From contig NZ_CP065856.1 of NCBI RefSeq assembly GCF_016065055.1, positions 4,029,836 to 4,093,835 of the forward strand: 64,000 nucleotides of DNA, written 5' to 3'. The DNA is from Halosimplex litoreum (GTDB lineage: Archaea > Halobacteriota > Halobacteria > Halobacteriales > Haloarculaceae). The notes under the pieces were generated by a model. The model saw only the letters and a list, made by a program, of their open reading frames with translations, had not been told where the DNA came from and searched no databases. Positions 25,416-34,283 of the stretch are shown here, piece by piece. Position numbers and translations under genes: made by a program. How positions within the stretch are numbered: the stretch's first letter is position 1; every line of letters begins with the position of its first letter.

Positions 25416-26003
25416 TCACTGCGGTCCGCGCCGGTAGCTCTCCGTGCCGCCGGGGTGGCCCTGCGGGTTCTCGATACCGACCAGCTCCCCGCCCGTCGGC
25501 GACGCGTACAGCGCGAACAGCAACTCGTTGACCACGTAGTAGCGGACGCGCTCGGCGTCACTCCCTTCGGGGTCGGGGTCCGCCTCCCGCGCGCCGATCC
25601 GGTCCAGCGCTTCCTCCCGACGGTCGGGTTCGAGCGCCGGGAACTCGCCGCCCAGCCACGAGCGACTCCACTCGACGACGTAGTCGGCCGTCTCGGCGAC
25701 GCCGGCCGCGTGGTCGGACCGCTCGGCCGCACGTCCGCGGGCGAATCGCTCGACGAAGTCGTCGGCGCCGTCGAGGTCGCTCGGGTAGAGCACGTCGGCG
25801 GCGGCCGTCAGCACGTCGAGGTGGCGCCGCTCGAGCGGGTCCGGCGGCGGTCCGGCGTCGGCTCCCGCCGCCGCCGTCTCGTCGGCCCGTGTCGCGTCGT
25901 CGTCGGTCGAACACCCCGCCAGCGCGGCGCTGCCGGTGATGCCGGCCGCCGCGAGGGCGGCTATCGCGTCGCGTCGCGTCAGTTCGGTGTCGTCGGTGGT
26001 CAT
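25416..26003 (-). CDS. Tat lipoprotein, gluconate 2-dehydrogenase subunit 3-like
   Basis: A 195-residue exported protein. The N-terminus has a twin-arginine motif (LTRRDAIAA), a hydrophobic core and the lipobox ALAGC, so it is probably anchored outside the membrane. The mature part resembles subunit 3 of gluconate 2-dehydrogenase/GMC complexes (LDVLTAAADVLYPSD, then VVNELLFALYASPTGG). The usual GMC flavoprotein partner is absent next to it. It begins 6 bp after the stop of the GT-C gene and ends the fbp operon. Confidence 0.78.
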   Translation of the reverse strand: MTTDDTELTRRDAIAALAAAGITGSAALAGCSTDDDATRADETAAAGADAGPPPDPLERRHLDVLTAAADVLYPSDLDGADDFVERFARGRAAERSDHAAGVAETADYVVEWSRSWLGGEFPALEPDRREEALDRIGAREADPDPEGSDAERVRYYVVNELLFALYASPTGGELVGIENPQGHPGGTESYRRGPQ

Positions 26004-26009
26004 GAGTAG

Positions 26010-28070
26010 TCAAGTGTCGCGTTCGGTCGCGGTCAGGTCGGTCTCCACTGAGACGCCGTCGGGCGCGGTCTCCGGGACGTACGCGGCCGCGCCGCCGCAG
26101 GAGCGGACGCCCCGACAGAGTTCGACTTCGGGAGTGAGCGCACGGACCCGGCCGTCGGTCGCGTCGACCGGCAGGTCGAAGCGGTAGGTGAAGCTCCCGC
26201 CGGGACCGTAGTCGACGAAGGCGCTCGCGTGGACGGTCTCGACGCCGTCGACCGCTAGCGTCTCCTCGGGCCCGCCGAGCCCCTCGACAGCGACCCGCTC
26301 GTCGGTGACGACCAGGCGAAAGTCGACCGACGAGTTCGCGCCGTTCGCGACGCGGTAGAGGCTTCCGTCGTCGGTGCCGACGCGGACGGTGACGCTGTCG
26401 GCCCCGGCCGGGACGCCGACGGTCGCGTCCAGCGCCAGCCGATCGCCGCGCACGTCCTCGACGCGCTGGAGGCGGGCCGCGCTGGGTGACCCGTCGTAGG
26501 GCGCCCAGCCGCCGCGGTAGGCGTACCGGTGGAGCCGTCGGTCGGGGAACGCGTCGGCCGTCGCGAACGGTCGGTCGTCGATGGCGTAGACCGCCCGGCC
26601 GTCGTAGCCGGGGTCGTTGCGCACCGCCTGGAACGGGTGGTTGAGCCAGTTCCCGTACGGGTCCGGCAGCAGGATCAGCGAGTTGACCGGCGGCCCACCT
26701 TCGAAGGGCTCGTAGGCCCGCTCGTAGCTGTCGGTCACCTCGGCGTTGCGCTCGACGGGCTCGCGGGCGATGTCGGCCGTGACCGCCCCGACGGCGCCGG
26801 CGAGCAGGAGGAGGGCCACAGCGGCCGCGACGCGACCCGCCCGCGCGTCGACCGTCCGGCGGCCGGCGACCGCCGCGCGGACCCGACCGGCTACGGCGAG
26901 TACCACGACCGCCGCGAAGGTGGCCGTCGGGAGCAGCAGGTCGAAGTGGTAGTACGGGCCGAGCGCGGACACGAGGCCGTCGCCCGCGGTGTCGAGCCCG
27001 CCGAGGACGTTGAAGTTGCCCCAGAAGTAGACGTTGCCGAGCGGGATCGAAACCAGGAGAGCGGCCAGGGGCGCCTGCCGGGCCGTCAGACCGCGACGCG
27101 CGGCGACGGCGACGCCGAGGCCGGCCAGCGCCGCGGTGACCAGTCCGCCGGCGATCCACTTCGCGAAGAATATCCAGAGGACCCGCCCGTTGGCTTCCAG
27201 CGCCAGCTCGGGCGTGTAGACGACCTCGTGGGAGAGGATGCGTCGCTGGCCGAACCCGAGGCCGTCCAACGGCGCGAACGCCGCGTACGGGAAGGTCAGG
27301 GCGTGGCCGGTCACGACGGTGTTGTAGCCCAGGGCGAGGCCGACGCCGACCAACCCGAGCGCCGCCGTCGTCGCCTGTCGGCCGACCGCGTCGGAGCCGC
27401 GAACGAGCGCGACCGGGTCGCGGAGCGCGTCCACGCCGACCTCGTCCCGGAGCGTCCACAGCGCGTGGCCGACGAACGGCAGCGCGAACAGGACCGCCGT
27501 GTACGGTCGCGCGAAGAAGGCGAGTCCCACTGCAGCGCCCGCTCCCGCGGCCCAGCGCCGACTCTCGGTGCGGTCGGCCCGCAGGTAACAGTAGGCGAAG
27601 GCGAGGTTCAGGAAGTGCGTCGGTGCGTACGGCAGGAACACCGACGAGTTGAGGACGAACAGCGGAGACGCGAGCACGAGGACGCCCGCGAGTAGTCCCG
27701 TCCGCGCGTCGAAGGCTTCGCGGACGACACCGGCGGCCAGCGCCAGGTTCCCGGCGGCGACGGCGACGAGCGTCAGGCGGTAGCCGCCGAACAGTTCCCC
27801 GACGGCGAACATGGCCGCCGGGACGGGCGCGTACTTGGGGTACATCCCCTCGGGGGCGTCGACGAAGAACCACGGTCGCAACACTCCCTCGACCGGCGGG
27901 TCGAGGTAGAGCTGGCCCTCCAGCAACATCGCGGCCTGCTGGAGGTAGACGGCCTCGTCGTGGTTCAGCGAGTGGTACGGAAACAGGGTCGTCGAGACGA
28001 ACCAGACGAGGAGGGCGCCGGCGAGCGCGAGTGCGGCCGTCCCGAGAGTCGCGCTCCGGCGGCGCATCAT
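26010..28070 (-). CDS. ArnT-like GT-C membrane glycosyltransferase
   Basis: A 686-residue membrane protein. Residues 1-440 carry about ten to twelve transmembrane segments. The first extracytoplasmic loop holds SLNHDEAVYLQQAAML, the acidic motif of GT39/ArnT enzymes that take a sugar from a polyprenyl phosphate. Residues 450-686 form an extracytoplasmic beta-rich domain with paired cysteines (ELCRGVRSCGG). It probably glycosylates a lipid or protein outside the cell. ATG 28070 overlaps the fbpC stop (ATGA), placing it in the iron-uptake operon. Confidence 0.82.
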   Translation of the reverse strand: MMRRRSATLGTAALALAGALLVWFVSTTLFPYHSLNHDEAVYLQQAAMLLEGQLYLDPPVEGVLRPWFFVDAPEGMYPKYAPVPAAMFAVGELFGGYRLTLVAVAAGNLALAAGVVREAFDARTGLLAGVLVLASPLFVLNSSVFLPYAPTHFLNLAFAYCYLRADRTESRRWAAGAGAAVGLAFFARPYTAVLFALPFVGHALWTLRDEVGVDALRDPVALVRGSDAVGRQATTAALGLVGVGLALGYNTVVTGHALTFPYAAFAPLDGLGFGQRRILSHEVVYTPELALEANGRVLWIFFAKWIAGGLVTAALAGLGVAVAARRGLTARQAPLAALLVSIPLGNVYFWGNFNVLGGLDTAGDGLVSALGPYYHFDLLLPTATFAAVVVLAVAGRVRAAVAGRRTVDARAGRVAAAVALLLLAGAVGAVTADIAREPVERNAEVTDSYERAYEPFEGGPPVNSLILLPDPYGNWLNHPFQAVRNDPGYDGRAVYAIDDRPFATADAFPDRRLHRYAYRGGWAPYDGSPSAARLQRVEDVRGDRLALDATVGVPAGADSVTVRVGTDDGSLYRVANGANSSVDFRLVVTDERVAVEGLGGPEETLAVDGVETVHASAFVDYGPGGSFTYRFDLPVDATDGRVRALTPEVELCRGVRSCGGAAAYVPETAPDGVSVETDLTATERDT

Positions 28071-29218
28071 TCGGCGGGGAACCAGGCCAGGGGGTGGTCG
28101 ACCCGGAGGTCGACGCGGACGCGCTGGTCCAGCGCGAGGTCGTCGGCGTGGTTGTGCTCGCAGTACACGTGGTCGCCGCCGTCGAGTTGCACCTGGTAGA
28201 CGAACGAGGGGCCGGTGTACTGGCGGTGGACGATCTCGCCGTTGCCGGGGTCGATCCCCGGTTCGGCCTCGACCGAGTCCCCGTCGGCGGGCGTCGCCAC
28301 GAGGTCGTCGGGCCGCACCATCACGTCGACGCGGGCGCCGTCGTACTCGCGGCCCAGGCCCTCGATCACGTCCGCCGACAGCGTCCCCAGGTCCGTCTCG
28401 ACGGACCCCGAATCGAGCGTCCCGGAGACGAAGCCGGCCTGGCCGAGGAACTCGGCGACGAACCGCGACTCGGGCTGCTCGAAGACGACCTCCGGGCGAC
28501 CGACCTGCTCCACGTCGCCGTCGCTGATGACGGCCACGCGGTCGGAGATCGACAGGGCCTCCTCCTGGTCGTGAGTCACGGAGACGGCCGTGACGCCCGT
28601 CTGCTTGATGATCCGTCGGACCTCCTCGCGCATCTCCACGCGGAGGCTCACGTCGAGGTTCGAGAACGGCTCGTCGAGCAGGAGCACGTCCGGCTCCGGC
28701 GCGAGCGAGCGGGCGAGCGCGACGCGCTGGCGCTGGCCGCCCGACAGGTCGTCGGGCGAGCCCTCGCGGTAGTCGCTCAGGTTCACCAGGTCCAGCAGTT
28801 CCTCGACGCGGGCCTCGCGGTCGTCGGCCGACCAGTCGTCGATGCCGAACGCGACGTTCTCGCCGACGGTGAGGTGTGGAAAGAGCGCGAAGGACTGGAA
28901 GACCAGCCCCACGTCCCGGTCGTCGGGCGCGACGAAGGCGTCGGGGCCGGCGACGACCTCGTCGTCGACGCGGATGGTACCCCCGTCGGGACTGTCGAGG
29001 CCGGCCAGGAGGCGTAGCGTCGTCGTCTTGCCACAACCCGACGGGCCCAACAGTGTGAGCAACTCGCCCTCGTAGACGGACAGCGACAGCTCGTCGACGG
29101 CCGTCTCCTGGCCGAACTCGCGGGTGACGCCGTCGAGGTCGAGCACCGGTTCGCCGTCGTGCTCGTCGCGGGTCCGCACGCGGTCGTCGGCCGCCGAGGG
29201 AACTGTTTGCTCGATCAT
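28067..29218 (-). CDS. fbpC: Iron(III) ABC transporter ATP-binding protein
   Basis: A 383-residue ABC ATPase of the FbpC/PotA subgroup. Walker A is GPSGCGKTT, the Q-loop is VFQSFALFPH, the signature is LSGGQRQ, Walker B is VLLLDEPF, and the switch His is in SVTHDQEEAL. Residues 250-383 form a TOBE-like regulatory domain (VDVMVRPDDLV, GPSFVYQVQL). It energises the adjacent permease. It starts 19 bp downstream of fbpB and overlaps the GT-C gene. Thiamine or molybdate importers are alternatives, but the iron-box promoter favours iron. Confidence 0.86.
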   Translation of the reverse strand: MIEQTVPSAADDRVRTRDEHDGEPVLDLDGVTREFGQETAVDELSLSVYEGELLTLLGPSGCGKTTTLRLLAGLDSPDGGTIRVDDEVVAGPDAFVAPDDRDVGLVFQSFALFPHLTVGENVAFGIDDWSADDREARVEELLDLVNLSDYREGSPDDLSGGQRQRVALARSLAPEPDVLLLDEPFSNLDVSLRVEMREEVRRIIKQTGVTAVSVTHDQEEALSISDRVAVISDGDVEQVGRPEVVFEQPESRFVAEFLGQAGFVSGTLDSGSVETDLGTLSADVIEGLGREYDGARVDVMVRPDDLVATPADGDSVEAEPGIDPGNGEIVHRQYTGPSFVYQVQLDGGDHVYCEHNHADDLALDQRVRVDLRVDHPLAWFPAE

Positions 29219-29237
29219 CGTCGGAACTCTTTAGCCG

Positions 29238-30842
29238 TCAGTTGTCCTCCTGAGTCAAAAGCACGGCCATCGAGAGCCCCGAGACGACGACGAGGACGAA
29301 CGCCGGAATTGCGGCCTGGCCGTACAGACCGGTCTCCTCCGCGCGCCAGATGAACGTGACGAGCGTGTCGAAGCCGAACGGGCGCAACAGCAGCGTCGCC
29401 GGCAGCTCTTTCATCGAGGTCAGGAACACGAGCGCCGCGCCGGTCACGATCCCGGGGAGGATGAGCGGGAACGTCACGGCCCGGAACGCCCCGAACCGGG
29501 AGCGCCCGAGCGTGCGCGCGGCCTCGACGAGCCGGTCGTCGACCTGCATCGTCGAGGTCCGGATCGAGCCGATGGCCTGCGGCATGAACCGGACGACGTA
29601 CGCGAACACGACCAGCGCGACCGTGTCGCGACCCAGTTCGTACAGCGGCGGCGCGGCTTCGAGCGTGAAGGCGATCAGCGCGATCGCCAGCACGATCCCC
29701 GGCGTCGCGTAGCCGACGTAGGGGATCCGCGCCGTCACCGAGGAGAGCTTCGAGTCGGCCGTCGCCGAGCGCAGCGCGATGGGCAGGGCGACGAGGATCG
29801 ACGCGACCGCCGCCAGCAGCGAGACCTTCACCGAGTTCCAGCCGTAGCTCCACGAGAAGGTCAGCTGTGCGAGCTCGTAGCCGGGGCCGCCCCGGAGCAG
29901 CCAGAAGCCGAAGATGCCGATTGGGAGCGCGAGCGCGGCGGCGGCGACCAGCGCGGGCAGCGCCATCGCGGGGTAGCGCCACGCGCCGAGGTCGAGTTCG
30001 GCCGCGCCGCGGTTGCCGCGACTGGCGTAGGCGCCCGAATCGTCGGCGCCGATCGCCGACTCGGCGGCGAGGATGACGCCGGTGACTGCGAGCAACTGCA
30101 GCGACAAAAGCGCGGCGTACCCGCCCATGCCCGCCCGGTGGCGGCTGTAGATGAACTGCGTGTACACCTCGAGGTTCATGAAGTTCGGCGTCCCGAAGTC
30201 CGCGAGGGTGTACAGCGCGACCAGCAGCGCGCCCGCGGCGATCCCCGGGAGGATCTGCGGGAGCGTCACCCGGCGGAACGCCGCCAGCCGCCCGCAGTTG
30301 AGCGTCCGGGCCGCCTCGACCAGCGACGCGTCCAGCGACAGCAGCGACGCGCGCGTGGTGAGGAAGATGTACGGGTAGGTGTACAGCGTGAGGACGACCG
30401 CGGCCCCGACGAACCCTTCGAGAGCCGGGAGCGGAACGCCCAGCGCCTCAGAGAGCGGGCCCGAGGGGCCAAAGGCGGATATCGCGGCGAACGCGCCGAG
30501 GTAGCTCGGGACCGCCAGCGGCAGGGCGATCAGCACCGTCCAGAACCGGCGGAACGGGATGGACGCCTGGACGGTCAGCACCGCCAGCGGGACGCCGATC
30601 GCGACCCCGCCGACGGTGACGACGGCGACGAGCGCGACGCTGCGAACGAGCACCGCGAGCGTCTCCGAGGCGACGAGAAAGTCGAGCGCCTCGCCGCCGA
30701 GCCCGGCGGCGTCGACGAGGAGCCAGGCCAGCGGCGCGACCAGTACCAGCGCCAGCAGCGTCGCGAGCGCGGCGTAGGCGGCGTCGACCCCGTCCTCGGG
30801 GAGGAAGTCGCTCGCCGGCCCGACGCGCTCGCGGACGCTCAT
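29238..30842 (-). CDS. fbpB: Iron ABC transporter permease, fused double domain
   Basis: A 534-residue membrane protein with about twelve transmembrane helices. It is arranged as two binding-protein-dependent permease halves, each with an EAA-like loop: VEAARTLNCGRLAAFRRVTLPQILPG near residue 180 and VEAARTLGRSRFGAFRAVTFPLILPG near residue 440. This duplicated form is typical of FbpB/ThiP permeases. Its ATG directly abuts the fbpA stop with no gap. Confidence 0.88.
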   Translation of the reverse strand: MSVRERVGPASDFLPEDGVDAAYAALATLLALVLVAPLAWLLVDAAGLGGEALDFLVASETLAVLVRSVALVAVVTVGGVAIGVPLAVLTVQASIPFRRFWTVLIALPLAVPSYLGAFAAISAFGPSGPLSEALGVPLPALEGFVGAAVVLTLYTYPYIFLTTRASLLSLDASLVEAARTLNCGRLAAFRRVTLPQILPGIAAGALLVALYTLADFGTPNFMNLEVYTQFIYSRHRAGMGGYAALLSLQLLAVTGVILAAESAIGADDSGAYASRGNRGAAELDLGAWRYPAMALPALVAAAALALPIGIFGFWLLRGGPGYELAQLTFSWSYGWNSVKVSLLAAVASILVALPIALRSATADSKLSSVTARIPYVGYATPGIVLAIALIAFTLEAAPPLYELGRDTVALVVFAYVVRFMPQAIGSIRTSTMQVDDRLVEAARTLGRSRFGAFRAVTFPLILPGIVTGAALVFLTSMKELPATLLLRPFGFDTLVTFIWRAEETGLYGQAAIPAFVLVVVSGLSMAVLLTQEDN

Positions 30843-32027
30843 CTACAGGACACCCGCCTCCCGCATCAGCTCCAGCGTCGGCTGGAGGTTCGCCAGTTCC
30901 GCCAGGTCGATCTCCGGCGGGTTCAGCTCGTCGACCGTCGGCAGGCCGCCGACCGGCTGGACGCCCGGGATCATCGGGTAAGCGAAACTCACCGTGGCGA
31001 AAAACTCCTGGGCCTCCGCCGAGAGGAGGTGTTGCACGAAGTCCGCGACCAGATCGGCTTTCTCGGTGCCCTGGACCGCGAGCGCACCGGCGACGTTGAC
31101 CAGCGCGCCGGCGTCGCCGCTGGTGAACGCCAGGTCGATCGGCGCCTCGGGCCGCTGGTTCAGCACGCGCATCGCGTAGTAGTGATTCGCGAAGCCGGCC
31201 GACAGCGTCCCGTCGGCGACCTGCTGGGAGACGACGTACTCGTTGCCGCGGCGGACGATCCCGGCCTCTTGCATCGATTCGAGCCACTGCTGGGTTGCGT
31301 CGGCCCCGCGCTGGAGGCGCATGGCGGTGACGAAGGACTTGAACGCGCCGTAGGTCGGCGCCCACCCCATCGCGTCCTGGAACGCGTCGGTTCCGGGGAA
31401 GTCGGCGACCTTGTCGGGGATGTCGCTCTCGCTGAGTTCGTCGGTGTTGTACGGGACCGACCGCGCGCGGCCGGCGACGCCGACCCACGCGTTGTCGTCG
31501 CCGCGGAAGTCCGACGGGACCGACTCGACCGCCTCGTCGGGCATCGGCTCGTAGGCGTCGTTGTTCGCGACGTAGCCGAGCGAACTCGCGTCGATCGACC
31601 AGAACACGTCGGCCTGGGCCGCGCCGGCCTCGACCTCGTCGACGATGGTCTGGGCGAGCGACGCCGACCCCGCGTCCGAGGAGAACACCGTGAACTCCGG
31701 GTAGATCTCTTGGAGCATCTCGACGAACTGGTAGTAGATCCCGCCCTCGCCCCCGCCGATGTAGAGGTTGAGGTCGCCCGACAGATCGGGCAGGTCCTGG
31801 ATCGACGTGCCCTCCGGCGCCGGTCGTCCCGACGCGAGCGTTCCCGACCCGCGGAACTCGGTGAGTGAGGGGATCTCTGCGTTCGACCCGCCGTCGCCAC
31901 CGTCTCCGCCGGAGTCGGTGGCCGTCCCCGAACCGGGCGCGAGCCCGCACCCGGCCAGTCCCACCGCCGACCCCGCGGCGAGTGTCTTGACGAACCGACG
32001 CCGCCCGAATCCTGTGTTGTCGCTCAT
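30843..32027 (-). CDS. fbpA: Iron(III)-binding lipoprotein of ABC transporter
   Basis: A 394-residue extracellular solute-binding protein. The signal contains twin arginines (GRRRFVKTLAAG) and a lipobox LAGC near residue 27, so it is Tat-exported and lipid-anchored. A Gly/Asp linker precedes the periplasmic-binding fold (LNLYIGGGEGG, YPEFTVFSSDAGS, ADVFWSIDASSLGYV). It is the first gene of a five-gene operon (fbpA-fbpB-fbpC-GT-C-lipoprotein). Its promoter has a TATA element and a DtxR-type palindrome over the expected transcription start, indicating iron repression. Confidence 0.88.
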   Translation of the reverse strand: MSDNTGFGRRRFVKTLAAGSAVGLAGCGLAPGSGTATDSGGDGGDGGSNAEIPSLTEFRGSGTLASGRPAPEGTSIQDLPDLSGDLNLYIGGGEGGIYYQFVEMLQEIYPEFTVFSSDAGSASLAQTIVDEVEAGAAQADVFWSIDASSLGYVANNDAYEPMPDEAVESVPSDFRGDDNAWVGVAGRARSVPYNTDELSESDIPDKVADFPGTDAFQDAMGWAPTYGAFKSFVTAMRLQRGADATQQWLESMQEAGIVRRGNEYVVSQQVADGTLSAGFANHYYAMRVLNQRPEAPIDLAFTSGDAGALVNVAGALAVQGTEKADLVADFVQHLLSAEAQEFFATVSFAYPMIPGVQPVGGLPTVDELNPPEIDLAELANLQPTLELMREAGVL

Positions 32028-32032
32028 GTGGT

Positions 32033-32046
32033 TTAGGCCTACCTAA
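32033..32046. promoter_or_regulatory. DtxR/Idr-type iron box at the fbpA promoter
   Basis: TTAGGCCTACCTAA is a TTAGG-N4-CCTAA palindrome, the form described for haloarchaeal DtxR-family (SirR/Idr) regulators. It lies 6-19 bp upstream of the fbpA ATG and just downstream of the TATA-like CTTTTTATT (32050-32058), so a bound repressor would block initiation. Confidence 0.72.
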
Positions 32047-32076
32047 AGAAATAAAAAGTTCCCGGTATCGTCGCGC

Positions 32077-33246
32077 TCAGTCGTCGGTGGCGACGGGTGT
32101 CGCGGCCGGGGTCGACCCCTCGATCCCGTCGATCTCGTCGAGACATGCGAGCCAGTCGCGCATGTGCTCGCCGACGAAGTTGAGGAACTCGCCGTTCTCG
32201 TAGTCGAACTCGCCTTCGGCGAGTTCGTCGGCGATCGCGGCGAAGACGCCGGCGTAGGTGTCGGCGTCGCCGCCGACTCGGTCCGCGACCTCCCAGACGT
32301 GTTCGTTGAGTTCGAGGCCCGGGACCTCGTTGTTGAGGTCGCCGAACGTCGAGCGGGGGGCCTTGTTGTGCTCACAGAGGGGGGCGCCGTTGTAGATCCG
32401 CGTGCCGAGCACGTCGCAGGCGCGCTTGAGGAACACGCCGCTCCAGATGTCGTCGAACCGGCCCACGTCCCACGGGTTGTCGTCCATCGGCAGCTGGTAG
32501 AAGGCGGGGATCACTTCCCGTCGGAAGGCGAGGTTCATCGAGCAGACGGTGAGATAGTGCTCGCGCGCGGCGACGAAGTCCTCCCCGTAGTCGTCGGCGT
32601 CGAGGCGAGTCTGGGCCTGACCCTGCAGGTCGCCGTCCATCAGGATACGGACAGCGTCGAGGTCGGGCACGTTCGTCCACAGGCCCTGGGAGGCGACCAC
32701 GTCCGAGACCTCGGTCGTCTCCGTGTCGACGGTCTCGTCCATCGCGCTGTAAGGGTACCCCCGCGGGTACAACTCGTGATCCTCGACGTTGTCGTAGAGG
32801 ACGTTCACCCACTGCTCGTCGGAGGACACTTCGGTGATCTCCCCCTCGTAGGCCAGATTCTCCAGGTGGCGACCGAAGAAGTCCTCGTCCTCGTGGGGGA
32901 GGGTGTCGTCGTCGATGAAGAAGCCGATGTCGTACTCGCCGGCCCACATGTACAGCAGGCCGAAGCTCGTCTCGGCGTGGCTCGCAGCCGGGACGACGTG
33001 TTCGTAGTCGGCGACACCGTGGTCGCGATACCACTGTTCGCGACCGCTCCCGTCGAACACCTCGCCCGACAGTCCCTCCTCGTCCAGCATCGCCCGCATC
33101 TCGTCGGTGTCGCAGAAGTCCTCGGTGACGAGGACGAACTGCAGCCGATCGAGGTCGAACCCGTTCGCTCGCGCGTTCTCGGCGTACGCCCGCACACACT
33201 CGTACTCGCGGATCGTCGGCACCACGACACAGATATCCCCTGACAT
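32077..33246 (-). CDS. Reversibly glycosylated polypeptide (RGP)-family protein
   Basis: A 389-residue cytosolic protein of the RGP/UDP-arabinopyranose mutase family, often annotated alpha-1,4-glucan-protein synthase. The family pattern is clear: VVVPTIRE, the nucleotide-sugar site FFIDDDTLP, YPRGYPYSA, GLWTNVPDLDA, MNLAFRREVIPAFY and GRFDDIWSGVFLK, then a His-Lys pair (CEHNKAP). Members self-glycosylate or interconvert NDP-sugar rings; the substrate here is unknown. It has its own promoter with an iron box and lies immediately upstream of the fbp operon on the same strand. Confidence 0.84.
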   Translation of the reverse strand: MSGDICVVVPTIREYECVRAYAENARANGFDLDRLQFVLVTEDFCDTDEMRAMLDEEGLSGEVFDGSGREQWYRDHGVADYEHVVPAASHAETSFGLLYMWAGEYDIGFFIDDDTLPHEDEDFFGRHLENLAYEGEITEVSSDEQWVNVLYDNVEDHELYPRGYPYSAMDETVDTETTEVSDVVASQGLWTNVPDLDAVRILMDGDLQGQAQTRLDADDYGEDFVAAREHYLTVCSMNLAFRREVIPAFYQLPMDDNPWDVGRFDDIWSGVFLKRACDVLGTRIYNGAPLCEHNKAPRSTFGDLNNEVPGLELNEHVWEVADRVGGDADTYAGVFAAIADELAEGEFDYENGEFLNFVGEHMRDWLACLDEIDGIEGSTPAATPVATDD

Positions 33247-33269
33247 TGCTTTCTCTCGCCCGTATGTCT

Positions 33270-33283
33270 TTAGGTCGCCCTAA
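33270..33283. promoter_or_regulatory. DtxR/Idr-type iron box at the RGP gene promoter
   Basis: TTAGGTCGCCCTAA is the second TTAGG-N4-CCTAA palindrome, 24-37 bp upstream of ATG 33246. It overlaps the minus-strand TATA-like GTATTTTA, so binding should prevent promoter recognition. Confidence 0.7.
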
Positions 33284-33538
33284 AATACCTGTCGTTGTCG
33301 GACGAGCGACCGAGGCGGTCGGGGTTCCCACGTGGGTATCGACTCCGGTCACTCTCGTCGGGTGTCGGGGGACGGACGGCGCTTCGGTCGTCCTATCGTC
33401 GGATTCCGGAGGTTTCGGTCGGGTGTTCGGGCCGACAGTACCGACGACATGTGTAAATTTTTTAAGGGGAACTATTAACCCGTCTCCGGGGGCCACTGTA
33501 GATATGAATCGGTACCGTCGCGAGCGGAGGTCGGGGCC

Positions 33539-34282
33539 ATGAATCTGGAGGGCCAGACCTGCGTCGTCACGGGGAGTTCCCGGGGCATCGGGAAAGGTAT
33601 CGCCGAGGACCTCGCCGGCCGCGGCGCGGACGTGGTCGTCAACTACCGCTCGTCTGCAGCGGAGGCCCGGGCGGTCGTCGAGTCGATCGAGGACGAGGGA
33701 GGACGGGCGGTCGCCGCTCAGGCCGACGTGTCCGACTTCGAGGACGTGCAGGCCATGCGCGAGGAGGTCGTCGACGCGTTCGGTTCCGTCGACGTACTCG
33801 TCAACAACGCCGGGGTCACCGTCGACAAGAAGTTCGAGCACATGACCCGCGACGACTGGGACACCGTGATCGACGTCAACCTCGGCGGCGTCTACAACTG
33901 CACGAAGGCCTTCTTCGACGACATCAAGGAGAGCCGCCACGGCCGGCTGGTCAACATCTCGTCGGTCGTCGGCCAGCAGGGAAACTACGGCCAAGCAAAC
34001 TACGCGACGACCAAATCGGGCCTGTTCGGGTTCACCCGCACGATCGCCCTGGAGATGGCCGCCTCGGGTTCGACGGCCAACTGCATCGCGCCCGGATTCG
34101 TCGAGACGGACATGCTGGAGGAGGTGCCCGAGCGGGTCCAGGAGAAGATCCTGCGGGAGATCCCGCTCGACCGGTTCGCCACCGTCGAGGACATCTGCGG
34201 GATCGTCTCGTTCGTCGCCAGCGAGGAGTCCAGCTACATGACCGGCCAGGTGATCGGTGTCAACGGCGGGATGGAGTGGTGA
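33539..34282 (+). CDS. 3-Oxoacyl/acetoacetyl-CoA reductase (FabG/PhaB type)
   Basis: A 247-residue short-chain dehydrogenase. The cofactor motif is TGSSRGIGKG, followed by the NNAG motif, the catalytic Ser in NISSVVGQQG, and YATTK with Tyr and Lys. NYRSS after strand 2 suggests NADPH preference. The sequence resembles PhaB reductases that make (R)-3-hydroxyacyl-CoA for polyhydroxyalkanoate. pccB starts 2 bp after its stop, so it heads the pcc-thiolase cluster. An AT-rich promoter tract (TTTTTTAA near 33458) lies upstream. Confidence 0.88.
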   Translation: MNLEGQTCVVTGSSRGIGKGIAEDLAGRGADVVVNYRSSAAEARAVVESIEDEGGRAVAAQADVSDFEDVQAMREEVVDAFGSVDVLVNNAGVTVDKKFEHMTRDDWDTVIDVNLGGVYNCTKAFFDDIKESRHGRLVNISSVVGQQGNYGQANYATTKSGLFGFTRTIALEMAASGSTANCIAPGFVETDMLEEVPERVQEKILREIPLDRFATVEDICGIVSFVASEESSYMTGQVIGVNGGMEW

Positions 34283-34283
34283 G

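Noticed and set aside
26529-27695. Long plus-strand frame opposite the GT-C gene, and similar long antisense frames at 34260-35921, 43498-45087 and 47807-49645
   Set aside because: High GC makes antisense frames long. Their Arg/Gly/Val/Asp-rich composition lacks domains, while the opposite strand encodes clear protein families.
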